A DNA stretch of 51,353 nucleotides from an uncultured Clostridium sp. (lineage in GTDB: Bacteria; Bacillota; Clostridia; Lachnospirales; Lachnospiraceae), in the NCBI GenBank assembly GCA_900555045.1, contig USJW01000021.1:1-51353 (forward strand), in the 5' to 3' direction. This document shows, one piece after another, positions 1 through 6,610 of the stretch (positions within the stretch are counted from its first letter, which is position 1; the number at the start of each line of letters is the position of its first letter). The notes under the pieces are model-generated. The model ran no database searches. It saw only the letters and a list, made by a program, of their open reading frames with translations, and was not told the origin of the DNA. Position numbers and translations under genes: made by a program.

Positions 1-57
1 CAAGATATAATATAGTTTTGAAACCAATATTGAAAAATCAAGAACAGGAGAGATCGC
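1..57 (+). promoter_or_regulatory. padR promoter -10 and RBS (partial)
   Basis: A perfect TATAAT box lies at 6-11, about 46 bases before the padR start. Its -35 box would fall outside the window. A Shine-Dalgarno CAGGAGAG at 45-52 fits the ATG at 58. The transcription start near 18 is inferred. Confidence 0.55.
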
Positions 58-378
58 ATGGTATTTAATACAGGATCCGCTCTGTTGGACGCAATCGTGC
101 TGGCGGTGGTGTCGAGGGAGCAGGAGGGAACCTACGGGTACCGGATTACCCAGGATGTGCGCCGGGTGATCGACATATCTGAATCCACACTGTATCCGGT
201 GCTCAGGCGTCTCCAGAAGGAGAGCTGCCTGGAGGTCTATGATCTGGCGATCGACGGGAGAAACCGTCGGTATTACAAGATCACGGAGACCGGGCGGGCG
301 CAGTTAAAGCTGTACAGGGGGGAGTGGAGCGTATACTCGCAAAAAATATCCCGGATCTTTGAGGAGGCGAATGTATGA
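58..378 (+). CDS. PadR family transcriptional regulator
   Basis: A 106-residue winged-helix protein of the short PadR type. The N-terminal helix (about residues 8-30) leads into the recognition region around STLYPVLRRLQ (about residues 46-56), the PadR signature, and a wing with GRNRRYYKIT near residues 68-77. A short C-terminal helix probably gives the dimer interface. The ATG at 58 follows a good RBS. The stop overlaps the next gene by four bases (ATGA), so the DUF1700 protein is translationally coupled. PadR followed by DUF1700/HAAS, DUF4097 and PspC genes is a common Firmicutes arrangement for membrane-stress or antimicrobial-responsive operons that repress themselves. No effector can be named from sequence. 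Confidence 0.92.
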   Translation: MVFNTGSALLDAIVLAVVSREQEGTYGYRITQDVRRVIDISESTLYPVLRRLQKESCLEVYDLAIDGRNRRYYKITETGRAQLKLYRGEWSVYSQKISRIFEEANV

Positions 379-1106
379 CCGGAGAGGCTTTTATGAGGGA
401 GCTCGAGTATCTGCTGCAGGATGTCGAGGACGAAGAAAAGGAAGAGGCACTGCAGTACTACAGAGATTATTTCGATGAGGCAGGGCCGGAGAACGAGGAG
501 CAGGTGATCCGGGAGTTCGGAAGCCCTGAGCGGATTGCCGCCATCATCCGCTCCGAAATCTCTGGACATTTGGAGGACGGCGGAGAGTTCACGGAGAGCG
601 GTTACCAGGATGAGCGGTTTAAGGATCCAAACTATCAGGTCGCCAGGCACTACGATCTGCCGGAGGCCGGGCCGGAGCCGGATCACGGCGGAACGGATGA
701 GCGGACCCGCCGCGATGGGGCGCCGCGGACCAACAGGGTGCTAAAGATCGTGCTGGTGGTGATCCTGGTGCTGCTTGCGGGGCCGGTGCTGTGGAGCATC
801 GGGGAAGGGCTTTGGGGCCTGGCCGGCTGCGTGCTGGCACTGCTGTTGGTACTGTTACTGATTCTGGGAATTGCCACGATCGGCTGTCTGATCGCGGGCG
901 TTGTGCTTCTCCCATGGGGGATTGCCCAGATGTTTGGAAGCTTTTGGAGCGGGGCGCTGATGCTCGGCACAGGGGCCGTGTGCATTGGACTTGGCCTTCT
1001 CGGCCTGGCGCTGTCGCTGCTGTTTTACGGAAGGTTTGTTCCGTTTTTGTTCCGAAGTGTCACGGATTGTCTGAATCGCCTATTACACAGGGGCAGGAGG
1101 GATTGA
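375..1106 (+). CDS. DUF1700 / HAAS domain membrane protein
   Basis: A 243-residue protein. Residues 1-65 form the HAAS/DUF1700 helical domain (FMRELEYLLQDVEDEEKEEA, then YYRDYFDEAG and VIREFGSPERIAA), normally found beside PadR regulators. A polar linker covers about residues 66-118. Three or four hydrophobic segments follow (about 121-140, 144-165, 168-190 and 195-220), and the tail is basic. The N-terminal domain is probably cytosolic and could touch PadR or the partner DUF4097 protein; that is inference from gene neighbourhood. The gene overlaps padR by four bases and ends two bases before the next ATG, so the three are one operon. Confidence 0.85.
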   Translation: MTGEAFMRELEYLLQDVEDEEKEEALQYYRDYFDEAGPENEEQVIREFGSPERIAAIIRSEISGHLEDGGEFTESGYQDERFKDPNYQVARHYDLPEAGPEPDHGGTDERTRRDGAPRTNRVLKIVLVVILVLLAGPVLWSIGEGLWGLAGCVLALLLVLLLILGIATIGCLIAGVVLLPWGIAQMFGSFWSGALMLGTGAVCIGLGLLGLALSLLFYGRFVPFLFRSVTDCLNRLLHRGRRD

Positions 1107-1108
1107 AT

Positions 1109-2101
1109 ATGAAGAAATTGATTAAGATCTGTGCCATCGCCGGTCTGGCGTTTTTGCTGACGGGAATTGGGGTTGTATCGGCCGCCGCGGCCATGGGCGG
1201 CACTGCAGGAGGGATCCGGCAGGGCGTTAACCGGGCGGTCCGCTACGCCGCCGGACGGCATGGCGGTGAATGGGAAAGAGAATGGGACGATGCCTGGGAT
1301 GAGGTCTGGGATGAGGCCTGGGACCACACGCATTGGGACGACGATTTCTGGGAGGACCACGAGTGGGACCACAATGGGCGGGAAAGCGCAGGCGGATCCG
1401 GCCAGGATTCAGCCCCCTCAGGGCCGGATACCTCTTCCGGCAGCCATCACCCGGAGAGCGGAAATCCCTCCGGCCTGGGGAACCCGCAGGGTTCGGACGG
1501 CCAGAACACCGGCGCCCCCGCAGCAGAGCGGACGGACGACGGCGTCTGGAGCATTGTGGGGGCCAGAAAGCTCGACCTGGAGGTGGATAAAGGGAGCGTC
1601 CGCCTGGTGACGAGCGCGGATGTGGACACAATCCAGGTGAAGGTGGAGGATCCCGCCGGAAAGACCTACTGCTACATGGAAGAGGACACGCTGAAGATCG
1701 AGCGCAAGGACAAAAACAGCCGCAAGGAAGCTAAGATCCAGGTGACCGTGCCAAGCGGCTGCGTGTTTGACAAGGTGGAGTTGAGCATGGGCGCCGCGGC
1801 CTGCCAGGCCCAGGGCATCGTGACCCGCAAGCTGGAGCTGGAGACGGGAGTGGGAGATGTGGAATTTTACGGCCAGGTGGACGGAAACGCGGAGGTGGAA
1901 ACCGGCGTGGGCCGCGTCCAGATGAAGCTGGTCGGAAGCGTGAAGGACTACAACTATAAGGTCGAGTGCGGCGTGGGCATGGTGGAGATCGCGGGGGAGA
2001 AGTACGGCAAGCTTAAAAAGATCGACAACGGGGCCTCCAAATCCATCGAGCTGGAGTGCGGAGTGGGCGACATTACAATAGATTTTATAGACAGCCTGTA
2101 G
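1109..2101 (+). CDS. DUF4097 family beta-repeat protein with Asp/Trp-rich linker
   Basis: A 330-residue protein. The start at 1109, two bases after the DUF1700 stop and behind GGCAGGAGG, is preferred to a longer frame from 791 that would lie inside the upstream gene. Residues 1-28 are a hydrophobic signal/anchor. Residues about 45-88 are a very acidic tryptophan-rich stretch built from repeated W-D-E/D units. A Ser/Gly/Pro-rich linker runs to about 150. The C-terminal half is the DUF4097 beta-strand repeat, with recurring GVG turns (ETGVGDVEF, ETGVGRVQM, ECGVGMVEI, ECGVGDITI). It is probably anchored outside the membrane. The Trp/Asp-rich insert is not part of the usual domain. Function unknown beyond the envelope-stress context. 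Confidence 0.85.
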   Translation: MKKLIKICAIAGLAFLLTGIGVVSAAAAMGGTAGGIRQGVNRAVRYAAGRHGGEWEREWDDAWDEVWDEAWDHTHWDDDFWEDHEWDHNGRESAGGSGQDSAPSGPDTSSGSHHPESGNPSGLGNPQGSDGQNTGAPAAERTDDGVWSIVGARKLDLEVDKGSVRLVTSADVDTIQVKVEDPAGKTYCYMEEDTLKIERKDKNSRKEAKIQVTVPSGCVFDKVELSMGAAACQAQGIVTRKLELETGVGDVEFYGQVDGNAEVETGVGRVQMKLVGSVKDYNYKVECGVGMVEIAGEKYGKLKKIDNGASKSIELECGVGDITIDFIDSL

Positions 2102-2119
2102 AAGAAGGGAGCAATCACA

Positions 2120-2308
2120 ATGGAGACAAAGAGACTGTACCGTTCCAACCGGAATAAAATGATCTGTGGCGTGTGCGGAGGCATCGCCGAGTATTTCAAC
2201 GTGGATCCCACCATCATCCGACTGGTGCTGGCAATCCTGGCATTTTCGTGGAAGGGGCTGCTGATCTATTTCCTGGCAGCGATCATTATCCCGATGGAAC
2301 CGAATTAG
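2120..2308 (+). CDS. PspC domain small membrane protein
   Basis: A 62-residue protein that is almost entirely one PspC domain. It opens with RSNRNKMICGVCGGIAEYF, continues with DPTIIRLVL and ends in one hydrophobic helix (about residues 36-58) with the typical final PME. PspC proteins are inner-membrane partners in phage-shock-type responses. Here it is the last gene of the PadR operon, with an RBS (AGAAGGGAG) 10 bases upstream and a strong terminator just after it. A stand-alone short PspC is normal in Firmicutes. Confidence 0.9.
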   Translation: METKRLYRSNRNKMICGVCGGIAEYFNVDPTIIRLVLAILAFSWKGLLIYFLAAIIIPMEPN

Positions 2309-2324
2309 AGAGAATATGCAAGCA

Positions 2325-2371
2325 GGCCGCGCCTGGAACCGATGGAAAGGTTCCGGGCGCGGCCTTTTTTT
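2325..2371 (+). terminator. Rho-independent terminator of the PadR operon
   Basis: A 16-bp arm at 2325-2340 (GGCCGCGCCTGGAACC) pairs with 2349-2364 across an 8-base loop and is followed by seven T residues. It ends the plus-strand operon just before the convergent LacI gene. The reverse side lacks a T-run, so it works in one direction only. Confidence 0.95.
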
Positions 2372-2374
2372 GCG

Positions 2375-3394
2375 TTATGGGAGGTCGATGGTGGACTCTC
2401 CCTTTAAGAGCGTGGAATCGAAGTGCAGGTGGATCGGCTCCTCGGCCTGGTGGTTGGCGATCTTCTCCACGATCTCCAGACACTTGGCGGCCAAAAGCTC
2501 CAGCGGCACGTCCACGATGGTCACGGACGGGGAGTAGTACTGGGTGTAATTGGGATTCCCCTGCCCGGTGGCGATCAGCTGGACCTGCTCCGGGATGCGC
2601 ACATTGTTCCGGTTCAGCGTGTAGGCCAGCCCGATGGCGCTGGAATCGTTGTCGCAGAAAATTGCGTCCGGCAGCGGGCCGTTGGCCAAAAACTCCTTGC
2701 CCGCGTCCGCGCCCTCCTTCACCGTGTAGCCGGTGGAGATCAAGTGCTCCGGCCGCAGCGTTAGATGGGCCTCATGGCACACCTCCAGAAAGCCCTTGGT
2801 GGAGCTGTTCATGGAAAAATAGGAGTTGTTCAGGGAGACGACACCAACGGAGCGCACCCCGCGCTCAATCAGATGGCGCGCCGCTTTGCGCCCCAGCTCC
2901 AGGTTGTCGATGGAGACGGTGTGGTACAGGGAGGACTCACGGTTGCTGATCACCGCCGGGATGGGCAGGGGATGCTTGTGGATATAATTCATGTCCTTCT
3001 CCGAGGCGTTGGCGATAATCACTGCGTTGTAGGTGTTCAGCTGGTACAGGCTTTTTTCTTTGTGCAGCTCATTGGACTTGTAGGGGCAAATCACAATGTT
3101 TGCCTTAAATTTCGACCGCAGCTTTTGCTCCTGGATTCCGCTTATAAACCGGCTCAGGAATGCGGAGCGGAAGTCGGATACCCAGTACACGCCGACGGTG
3201 AACACCTGCGCTTCCGTGCCCCTGAGGGCGCGGGCGGAGATGCTGGGTTGATAATTCAGTTTTCGCACAGCCTCCATCACCCTGTCGCGGGTTTGCTGCG
3301 AGATCTGCCTCTGATCCGCCTTCCCGTTGACGATGATGGAGACAGTGGTGGCAGAGACGCCTGCCATGGCCGCGACATCTTTTAAAGTGGACAA
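2375..3394 (-). CDS. LacI family transcriptional regulator
   Basis: A 339-residue regulator. Residues 4-26 are the LacI helix-turn-helix (TLKDVAAMAGVSATTVSIIV), followed by the hinge region RKLNYQPSISARALR (about 47-61) and a periplasmic-binding-protein-like effector domain. The start is TTG at 3394, behind GGAGAG seven bases upstream; no ATG lies at the family-typical position. The gene is divergent from the KdgT/esterase operon. Its own promoter holds one copy of the motif that is present three times in each promoter of the two following operons, so I infer that it represses itself and both operons. Effector domains of this family often bind sugars or sugar acids; the ligand here is unknown. 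Confidence 0.9.
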   Translation of the reverse strand: MSTLKDVAAMAGVSATTVSIIVNGKADQRQISQQTRDRVMEAVRKLNYQPSISARALRGTEAQVFTVGVYWVSDFRSAFLSRFISGIQEQKLRSKFKANIVICPYKSNELHKEKSLYQLNTYNAVIIANASEKDMNYIHKHPLPIPAVISNRESSLYHTVSIDNLELGRKAARHLIERGVRSVGVVSLNNSYFSMNSSTKGFLEVCHEAHLTLRPEHLISTGYTVKEGADAGKEFLANGPLPDAIFCDNDSSAIGLAYTLNRNNVRIPEQVQLIATGQGNPNYTQYYSPSVTIVDVPLELLAAKCLEIVEKIANHQAEEPIHLHFDSTLLKGESTIDLP

Positions 3395-3415
3395 TACTCT
3401 CTCTCCTTTTAGTAA

Positions 3416-3465
3416 AGCGTTAAACGTATAGGGATATCATACATCCCGGCCGGTGGATTTGTCAA
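3416..3465 (-). promoter_or_regulatory. lacI-type gene promoter with single operator-like unit
   Basis: Read on the minus strand, TTGACA (3460-3465), an 18-base spacer and TATGAT (3436-3441) form a near-consensus sigma-A promoter. Seven bases after the -10 lies AGCGTTAAACGTA (3416-3428, plus-strand reading), which matches the 13-bp units of the two downstream operon promoters but sits in the opposite orientation to transcription. The position overlaps the expected start point, which fits autorepression. Confidence 0.75.
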
Positions 3466-3499
3466 TAGATGGGGGATCAAAGAAAATTTCAAATGGATA

Positions 3500-3573
3500 T
3501 TGACAGACGGGATATTGGGTGATATCATAAATCTAACGTTAAACTATAGCGTTAAACTACAACGAAAAACTTA
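3500..3573 (+). promoter_or_regulatory. Operon A promoter with three 13-bp tandem operator repeats
   Basis: TTGACA at 3500-3505, a 17-base spacer and TATCAT at 3523-3528 give a strong promoter for the KdgT-like/esterase operon. After six bases come three head-to-tail 13-bp units: AACGTTAAACTAT (3535-3547), AGCGTTAAACTAC (3548-3560) and AACGAAAAACTTA (3561-3573). The first unit begins at the predicted start point. The operon B promoter at 6491-6564 has the same boxes, gap and three units. Binding by the LacI protein at 2375-3394 is inferred. Confidence 0.85.
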
Positions 3574-3621
3574 AATCTTGCCAATGTAACCGGAAACGCC
3601 GCTGCACGATAAGGAGGGGGG

Positions 3622-3692
3622 GTGAGTCAGATAGCGGCACACAAAAAGGCAGGAGGGAAATGAAGGAAATTGAGAGGGGGATTACACAATGA
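3622..3692 (+). other. Two chained leader micro-ORFs before the KdgT-like gene
   Basis: In the untranslated leader, GTG at 3622 behind a strong AAGGAGG opens a 13-residue frame ending at 3663. ATG at 3660 overlaps that stop (ATGA) and opens a 10-residue frame ending at 3692, which in turn overlaps the permease ATG at 3689 (ATGA). The arrangement would allow translation to pass by coupling into the permease gene. It could also be chance in a purine-rich leader. No conservation data are available. Confidence 0.3.
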
Positions 3693-4675
3693 ACTTTTTA
3701 AAGAAGATACCTGCGGGAATCATGATCGTTCCCATGCTGCTCGCCACGGTCATCAACACAGTGGCGCCGGATCTTTTGAAAGCCGGAGGCATGTTCTCGG
3801 CACTGTTTTCATCCAACTCGCTGGCTACGCTGTCGGCGGCTATCTTTTTCTGCTGCGGCACCCAGCTGAAGCTCAAGGAGGCGCCCCAGGCCATCAAGCG
3901 CGGCGGCGTGCTGCTGATCACCAAGTTTGCGGTTGGGTTTCTGTTGGGCGTTCTGTCCGCCAAGCTGTTCGGAGCCGCCGGGTTCTTCGGAATCTCAGCG
4001 CTGGCCTTCTTTGCGGGTACCACCAACAGCAACGGAGGCGTCTACCTGGCGCTGACCGGAGAGTACGGGGATGAGATCGACTGGGGCGCCTACAGCATGC
4101 TGACCATCAACGACGGACCGTTCTTGTGCCTGGTGGCCCTGGGGGCCTCCGGACTGGCGTCCATCCCGCTTAAATCCATGCTGCTGGCCGTGGCGCCCAT
4201 GCTGATCGGCGTGATTCTGGCCAACCTGGACCACAGCTTCCAGGAGTTCTTTAAGCCCGGCGTGTCCTTGATTCTGCCGCTAGTGGCATGGTCCCTGGGC
4301 GCCAGCATCAACTTGGGACAGCTCCTGACCGCGGGCTTAAGCGGAATTCTTCTGGGTGTGATCACCATCGTGGTGGGCGGCTTCTTCGGAATCCTGGCGG
4401 ACCGGCTGATCAACCGCCGGCCGGGCTATGCGGGGATGGCCACGGCCACGGTTGCGGCCAACGCGGTTGCGACCCCGGCCATCGCTGCGGGCATCGACGC
4501 TTCCCTGACCGAGGCGGCGGCTATGGCTACGGCGCAGATCGCAGCGGCGGTGATCGTCACCTCCATCGCGGTGCCCTTTATCACGGTTCTTGTGCTCAAC
4601 AAGTATGGCTGTCCCAAGTTTGACCGCGAGAAGTCCGCGGCGGCTGTGCCGGGGGCAGAGGCAGAGCGGGCGTAG
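3689..4675 (+). CDS. 2-keto-3-deoxygluconate permease (KdgT) family transporter
   Basis: A 328-residue polytopic membrane protein of the KdgT family, about ten hydrophobic segments. Family features seen are the N-terminal IPAGIMIVPMLLATVIN, the FFAGTTNSNGG motif near residues 110-120, YSMLTINDGPF near 133-143 and VAWSLGASINLGQLL near 199-213. The family imports 2-keto-3-deoxygluconate by proton symport in pectin-degrading bacteria. The usual KDG kinase and aldolase genes are not in this window, so the true substrate may be another small carboxylate. It is the first gene of operon A, behind GAGAGGGGG, and is followed by two esterase-like genes. Regulation is probably by the 13-bp repeat array. 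Confidence 0.85.
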   Translation: MNFLKKIPAGIMIVPMLLATVINTVAPDLLKAGGMFSALFSSNSLATLSAAIFFCCGTQLKLKEAPQAIKRGGVLLITKFAVGFLLGVLSAKLFGAAGFFGISALAFFAGTTNSNGGVYLALTGEYGDEIDWGAYSMLTINDGPFLCLVALGASGLASIPLKSMLLAVAPMLIGVILANLDHSFQEFFKPGVSLILPLVAWSLGASINLGQLLTAGLSGILLGVITIVVGGFFGILADRLINRRPGYAGMATATVAANAVATPAIAAGIDASLTEAAAMATAQIAAAVIVTSIAVPFITVLVLNKYGCPKFDREKSAAAVPGAEAERA

Positions 4676-4699
4676 TGCGAAGAGACAGGAGGCATTGAG

Positions 4700-5509
4700 A
4701 TGACATTAATTAAAGGAAGCTTTTACTCGGAAGCCCTGGGCATGGAGACGGGATACATGGCGATTCTGCCGGACAAGCCGGTGGCGGACCAGAATCCGGA
4801 CCGGAAATTCCCGGCGCTCTACCTGCTTCACGGGGGCATCCACGACTTTACGTCCATTGTCCGTGACACCGGCCTGGTGTCCATCATCCGGGAACAGTTT
4901 CCGGAGCTGGCCGTGATTATGCCCAACGGGGATTTCAGCTTTTACACGGACCACAAGGGCGACTACCGGTACGCATATCAGTTCCGGACCTACATATGCG
5001 ACGAGCTGGTGGAGATCACGCGGACGTTGTTCCCGCTGTCCGACCGCAGGGAGGACACCTCTGTCTACGGCTGGTCCATGGGCGGCTTCGGCGCATTGAC
5101 CGCGGGGCTCAACAACCCGGACCTGTACGGCTCCATCGGCGCCCAGTGCGGCATGGTGGACATTGTGTGGGCGGTACAGACCAGGGATTTCCTGCGGGTG
5201 AAGCACGGCAGAATGTTCGGCGAGCCGCCGCAGGTGGAGGGCTCCATCTACGACTTCCGCCATATGACGAGGGAGCTTGAGAAGCGGCAGGGGCCGAAGC
5301 CGCGCATCTTCCACTGCTGGACGACGGACGACTATCTGCGGGAGATCAACGAGCGGTTTCATGAGCACTGCAAGACGCTGGATCTGGACTACACGCACCT
5401 GGTAGTGCCGGGGGTGCACGGCTGGGGCGAGCACGACGCGGGACTGAAGGGCTTTATCACTTGGCTGGCCAAGGATTACTATGAGAGGAGGGATGGGGAA
5501 TGTCTGTGA
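4700..5509 (+). CDS. Alpha/beta-hydrolase esterase, FrmB/EstA (esterase D-like) family
   Basis: A 269-residue intracellular esterase without signal peptide. The nucleophile elbow is GWSMGG with Ser126; the acid is probably Asp210 or Asp211 (TTDDYL) and the base His240 in VHGW. The oxyanion region LLHGGIHD lies near residues 44-51. The family hydrolyses short-chain acyl esters such as S-formylglutathione or tributyrin-type esters. Placed next to a carboxylate permease, it may remove an acyl group from an imported compound; that is inference. The RBS ACAGGAGGC is close to ideal. The gene end overlaps the start of a paralogue that has lost the same triad. Confidence 0.85.
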   Translation: MTLIKGSFYSEALGMETGYMAILPDKPVADQNPDRKFPALYLLHGGIHDFTSIVRDTGLVSIIREQFPELAVIMPNGDFSFYTDHKGDYRYAYQFRTYICDELVEITRTLFPLSDRREDTSVYGWSMGGFGALTAGLNNPDLYGSIGAQCGMVDIVWAVQTRDFLRVKHGRMFGEPPQVEGSIYDFRHMTRELEKRQGPKPRIFHCWTTDDYLREINERFHEHCKTLDLDYTHLVVPGVHGWGEHDAGLKGFITWLAKDYYERRDGECL

Positions 5510-6342
5510 TGACCTGCTATTATAAATCGGAGTATGTGGGGTTTGAGACCTCCTTCACCCTCATTCTTCCCCAGAAAAAGCACGTGCGAAGCGCGGCCTC
5601 ACCGGAGCTGATAAAGGGCTCCTTCCGCCGGGATTACCCGGTGCTGTTCCTGCTGCACGACGAGGCGGAGGGGCAGGACGAGTGGATGCACATGACCTGC
5701 CTGTGCCGTTTTGCGGACCAGGTGGGCCTGGCCGTGGTGATGCCAAACTGCAACCGGTCCTTCTACTCCGACTATGAGGTTCGGGACAGCAAGAGCCGGG
5801 AGAGCGACACCGAGATCCAGGCGCTCCAGAAGTTCACGGAGCTGATGTACGAGAGCTATATCGTCCGGGAGCTGGTGCCCTACGTGCGGCGCATGTTCCC
5901 GGTGTCCGGGGAGCGGGGGAAGACCTTCATCGGCGGCAAGGGGATGGGCGGCTTCGGCGCGCTGAAGCTGGGCTTAAATCATCCGGAGCTGTTCGGCGCT
6001 CTGTTCAGCATCTCCGGCCTGGCCGACTTACAGTGGGCGATGGACCACCTGGAGGAGAAGAGAGAGCAGTTTGAGGCGATTTTCGGCGGACTCACGGCAA
6101 CAGCGGGCGGCCCGGAGGATTTCGCGGGAGCGATCAGGCGCCTGTCGGAGTCCGGGGATCTGCCGAGGATCTATCTGGCGGTCAACTCCGGACATGTCTA
6201 CGGGGAGTCCAACCGGAGGCTGCTGGCCTCGGTCCCCGGGGATCTGCCCGGAATGGTGGTGCGGGAGAGTGAGCCGGAGCTTGATTGGGAATATCTGGAT
6301 AAGAGGACGCCGGAGATTTTGCGGTGGCTGACGGAGACATAA
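5500..6342 (+). CDS. Esterase paralogue lacking the catalytic triad (pseudoesterase)
   Basis: A 280-residue protein of the same fold and family as its upstream neighbour. The nucleophile elbow reads GKGMGGFGA: Gly148 replaces the serine of GWSMGGFGA while the flanking residues are conserved. By alignment the Asp of TTDDYL becomes Gly or His (NSGHVY), and the His of VHGW becomes Leu (PELDW). All three catalytic positions are therefore changed although the reading frame is intact, which argues for a kept non-enzymatic role (partner subunit, binding or sensing) over simple decay. Its first ten bases overlap the upstream gene, so synthesis of the two is coupled. ATG at 5509 is a possible alternative start. 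Confidence 0.8.
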   Translation: MSVMTCYYKSEYVGFETSFTLILPQKKHVRSAASPELIKGSFRRDYPVLFLLHDEAEGQDEWMHMTCLCRFADQVGLAVVMPNCNRSFYSDYEVRDSKSRESDTEIQALQKFTELMYESYIVRELVPYVRRMFPVSGERGKTFIGGKGMGGFGALKLGLNHPELFGALFSISGLADLQWAMDHLEEKREQFEAIFGGLTATAGGPEDFAGAIRRLSESGDLPRIYLAVNSGHVYGESNRRLLASVPGDLPGMVVRESEPELDWEYLDKRTPEILRWLTET

Positions 6343-6355
6343 GTCCGTTCTATGC

Positions 6356-6417
6356 GTAAAAAGACAAGGAGCTTTAAATCTGTGTGAAAAGCAGATTTCG
6401 GGCTCCTTGCCTTTTTG
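6356..6417 (+). terminator. Rho-independent terminator of operon A
   Basis: A long stem follows the pseudoesterase gene: CAAGGAGC (6365-6372) pairs with GCTCCTTG and an upper stem AAATCTG pairs with CAGATTT around a short loop. It is flanked by an A-run at 6358-6362 and by CTTTTT at 6411-6416. It separates operon A from the operon B promoter. Confidence 0.9.
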
Positions 6418-6490
6418 ATTGAACACAATCGGCCGCCAGGGCCGCCCATTCCTCCACGATTCAGAATTTCAATTTTTTTGATTCACCCAC

Positions 6491-6564
6491 TTGACAAACC
6501 GTTCATCCCGCGCTATTCTGAGTATAACGATAAACTAAAACGTAAAACTACAACGCAAAACTAA
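6491..6564 (+). promoter_or_regulatory. Operon B promoter with three 13-bp tandem operator repeats
   Basis: TTGACA at 6491-6496, 17 bases, then TATTCT at 6514-6519. After a six-base gap come AACGATAAACTAA (6526-6538), AACGTAAAACTAC (6539-6551) and AACGCAAAACTAA (6552-6564). Box sequence, spacer length, gap and repeat phase are identical to the operon A promoter at 3500-3573 although the two regions are otherwise unrelated, so the array is under selection. Control by the LacI-family gene at 2375-3394 is inferred. Confidence 0.85.
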
Positions 6565-6610
6565 AAAGAACCATTGCAATTCAGATCAAACAGTGAGAGA
6601 GGTAGAGGAC

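Noticed and set aside
273..686. 137-codon minus-strand frame
   Set aside because: Antisense shadow of the PadR and DUF1700 genes; no RBS and no protein-like pattern.
791..1108. N-terminal extension of the DUF4097 gene
   Set aside because: Lies inside the DUF1700 gene in another frame; the signal peptide and RBS are at 1109.
3689..4675. Naming the permease kdgT and calling the region a pectin/KDG pathway
   Set aside because: No KDG kinase, aldolase or uronate isomerase is present, and the co-regulated operon is of carboxylate type.
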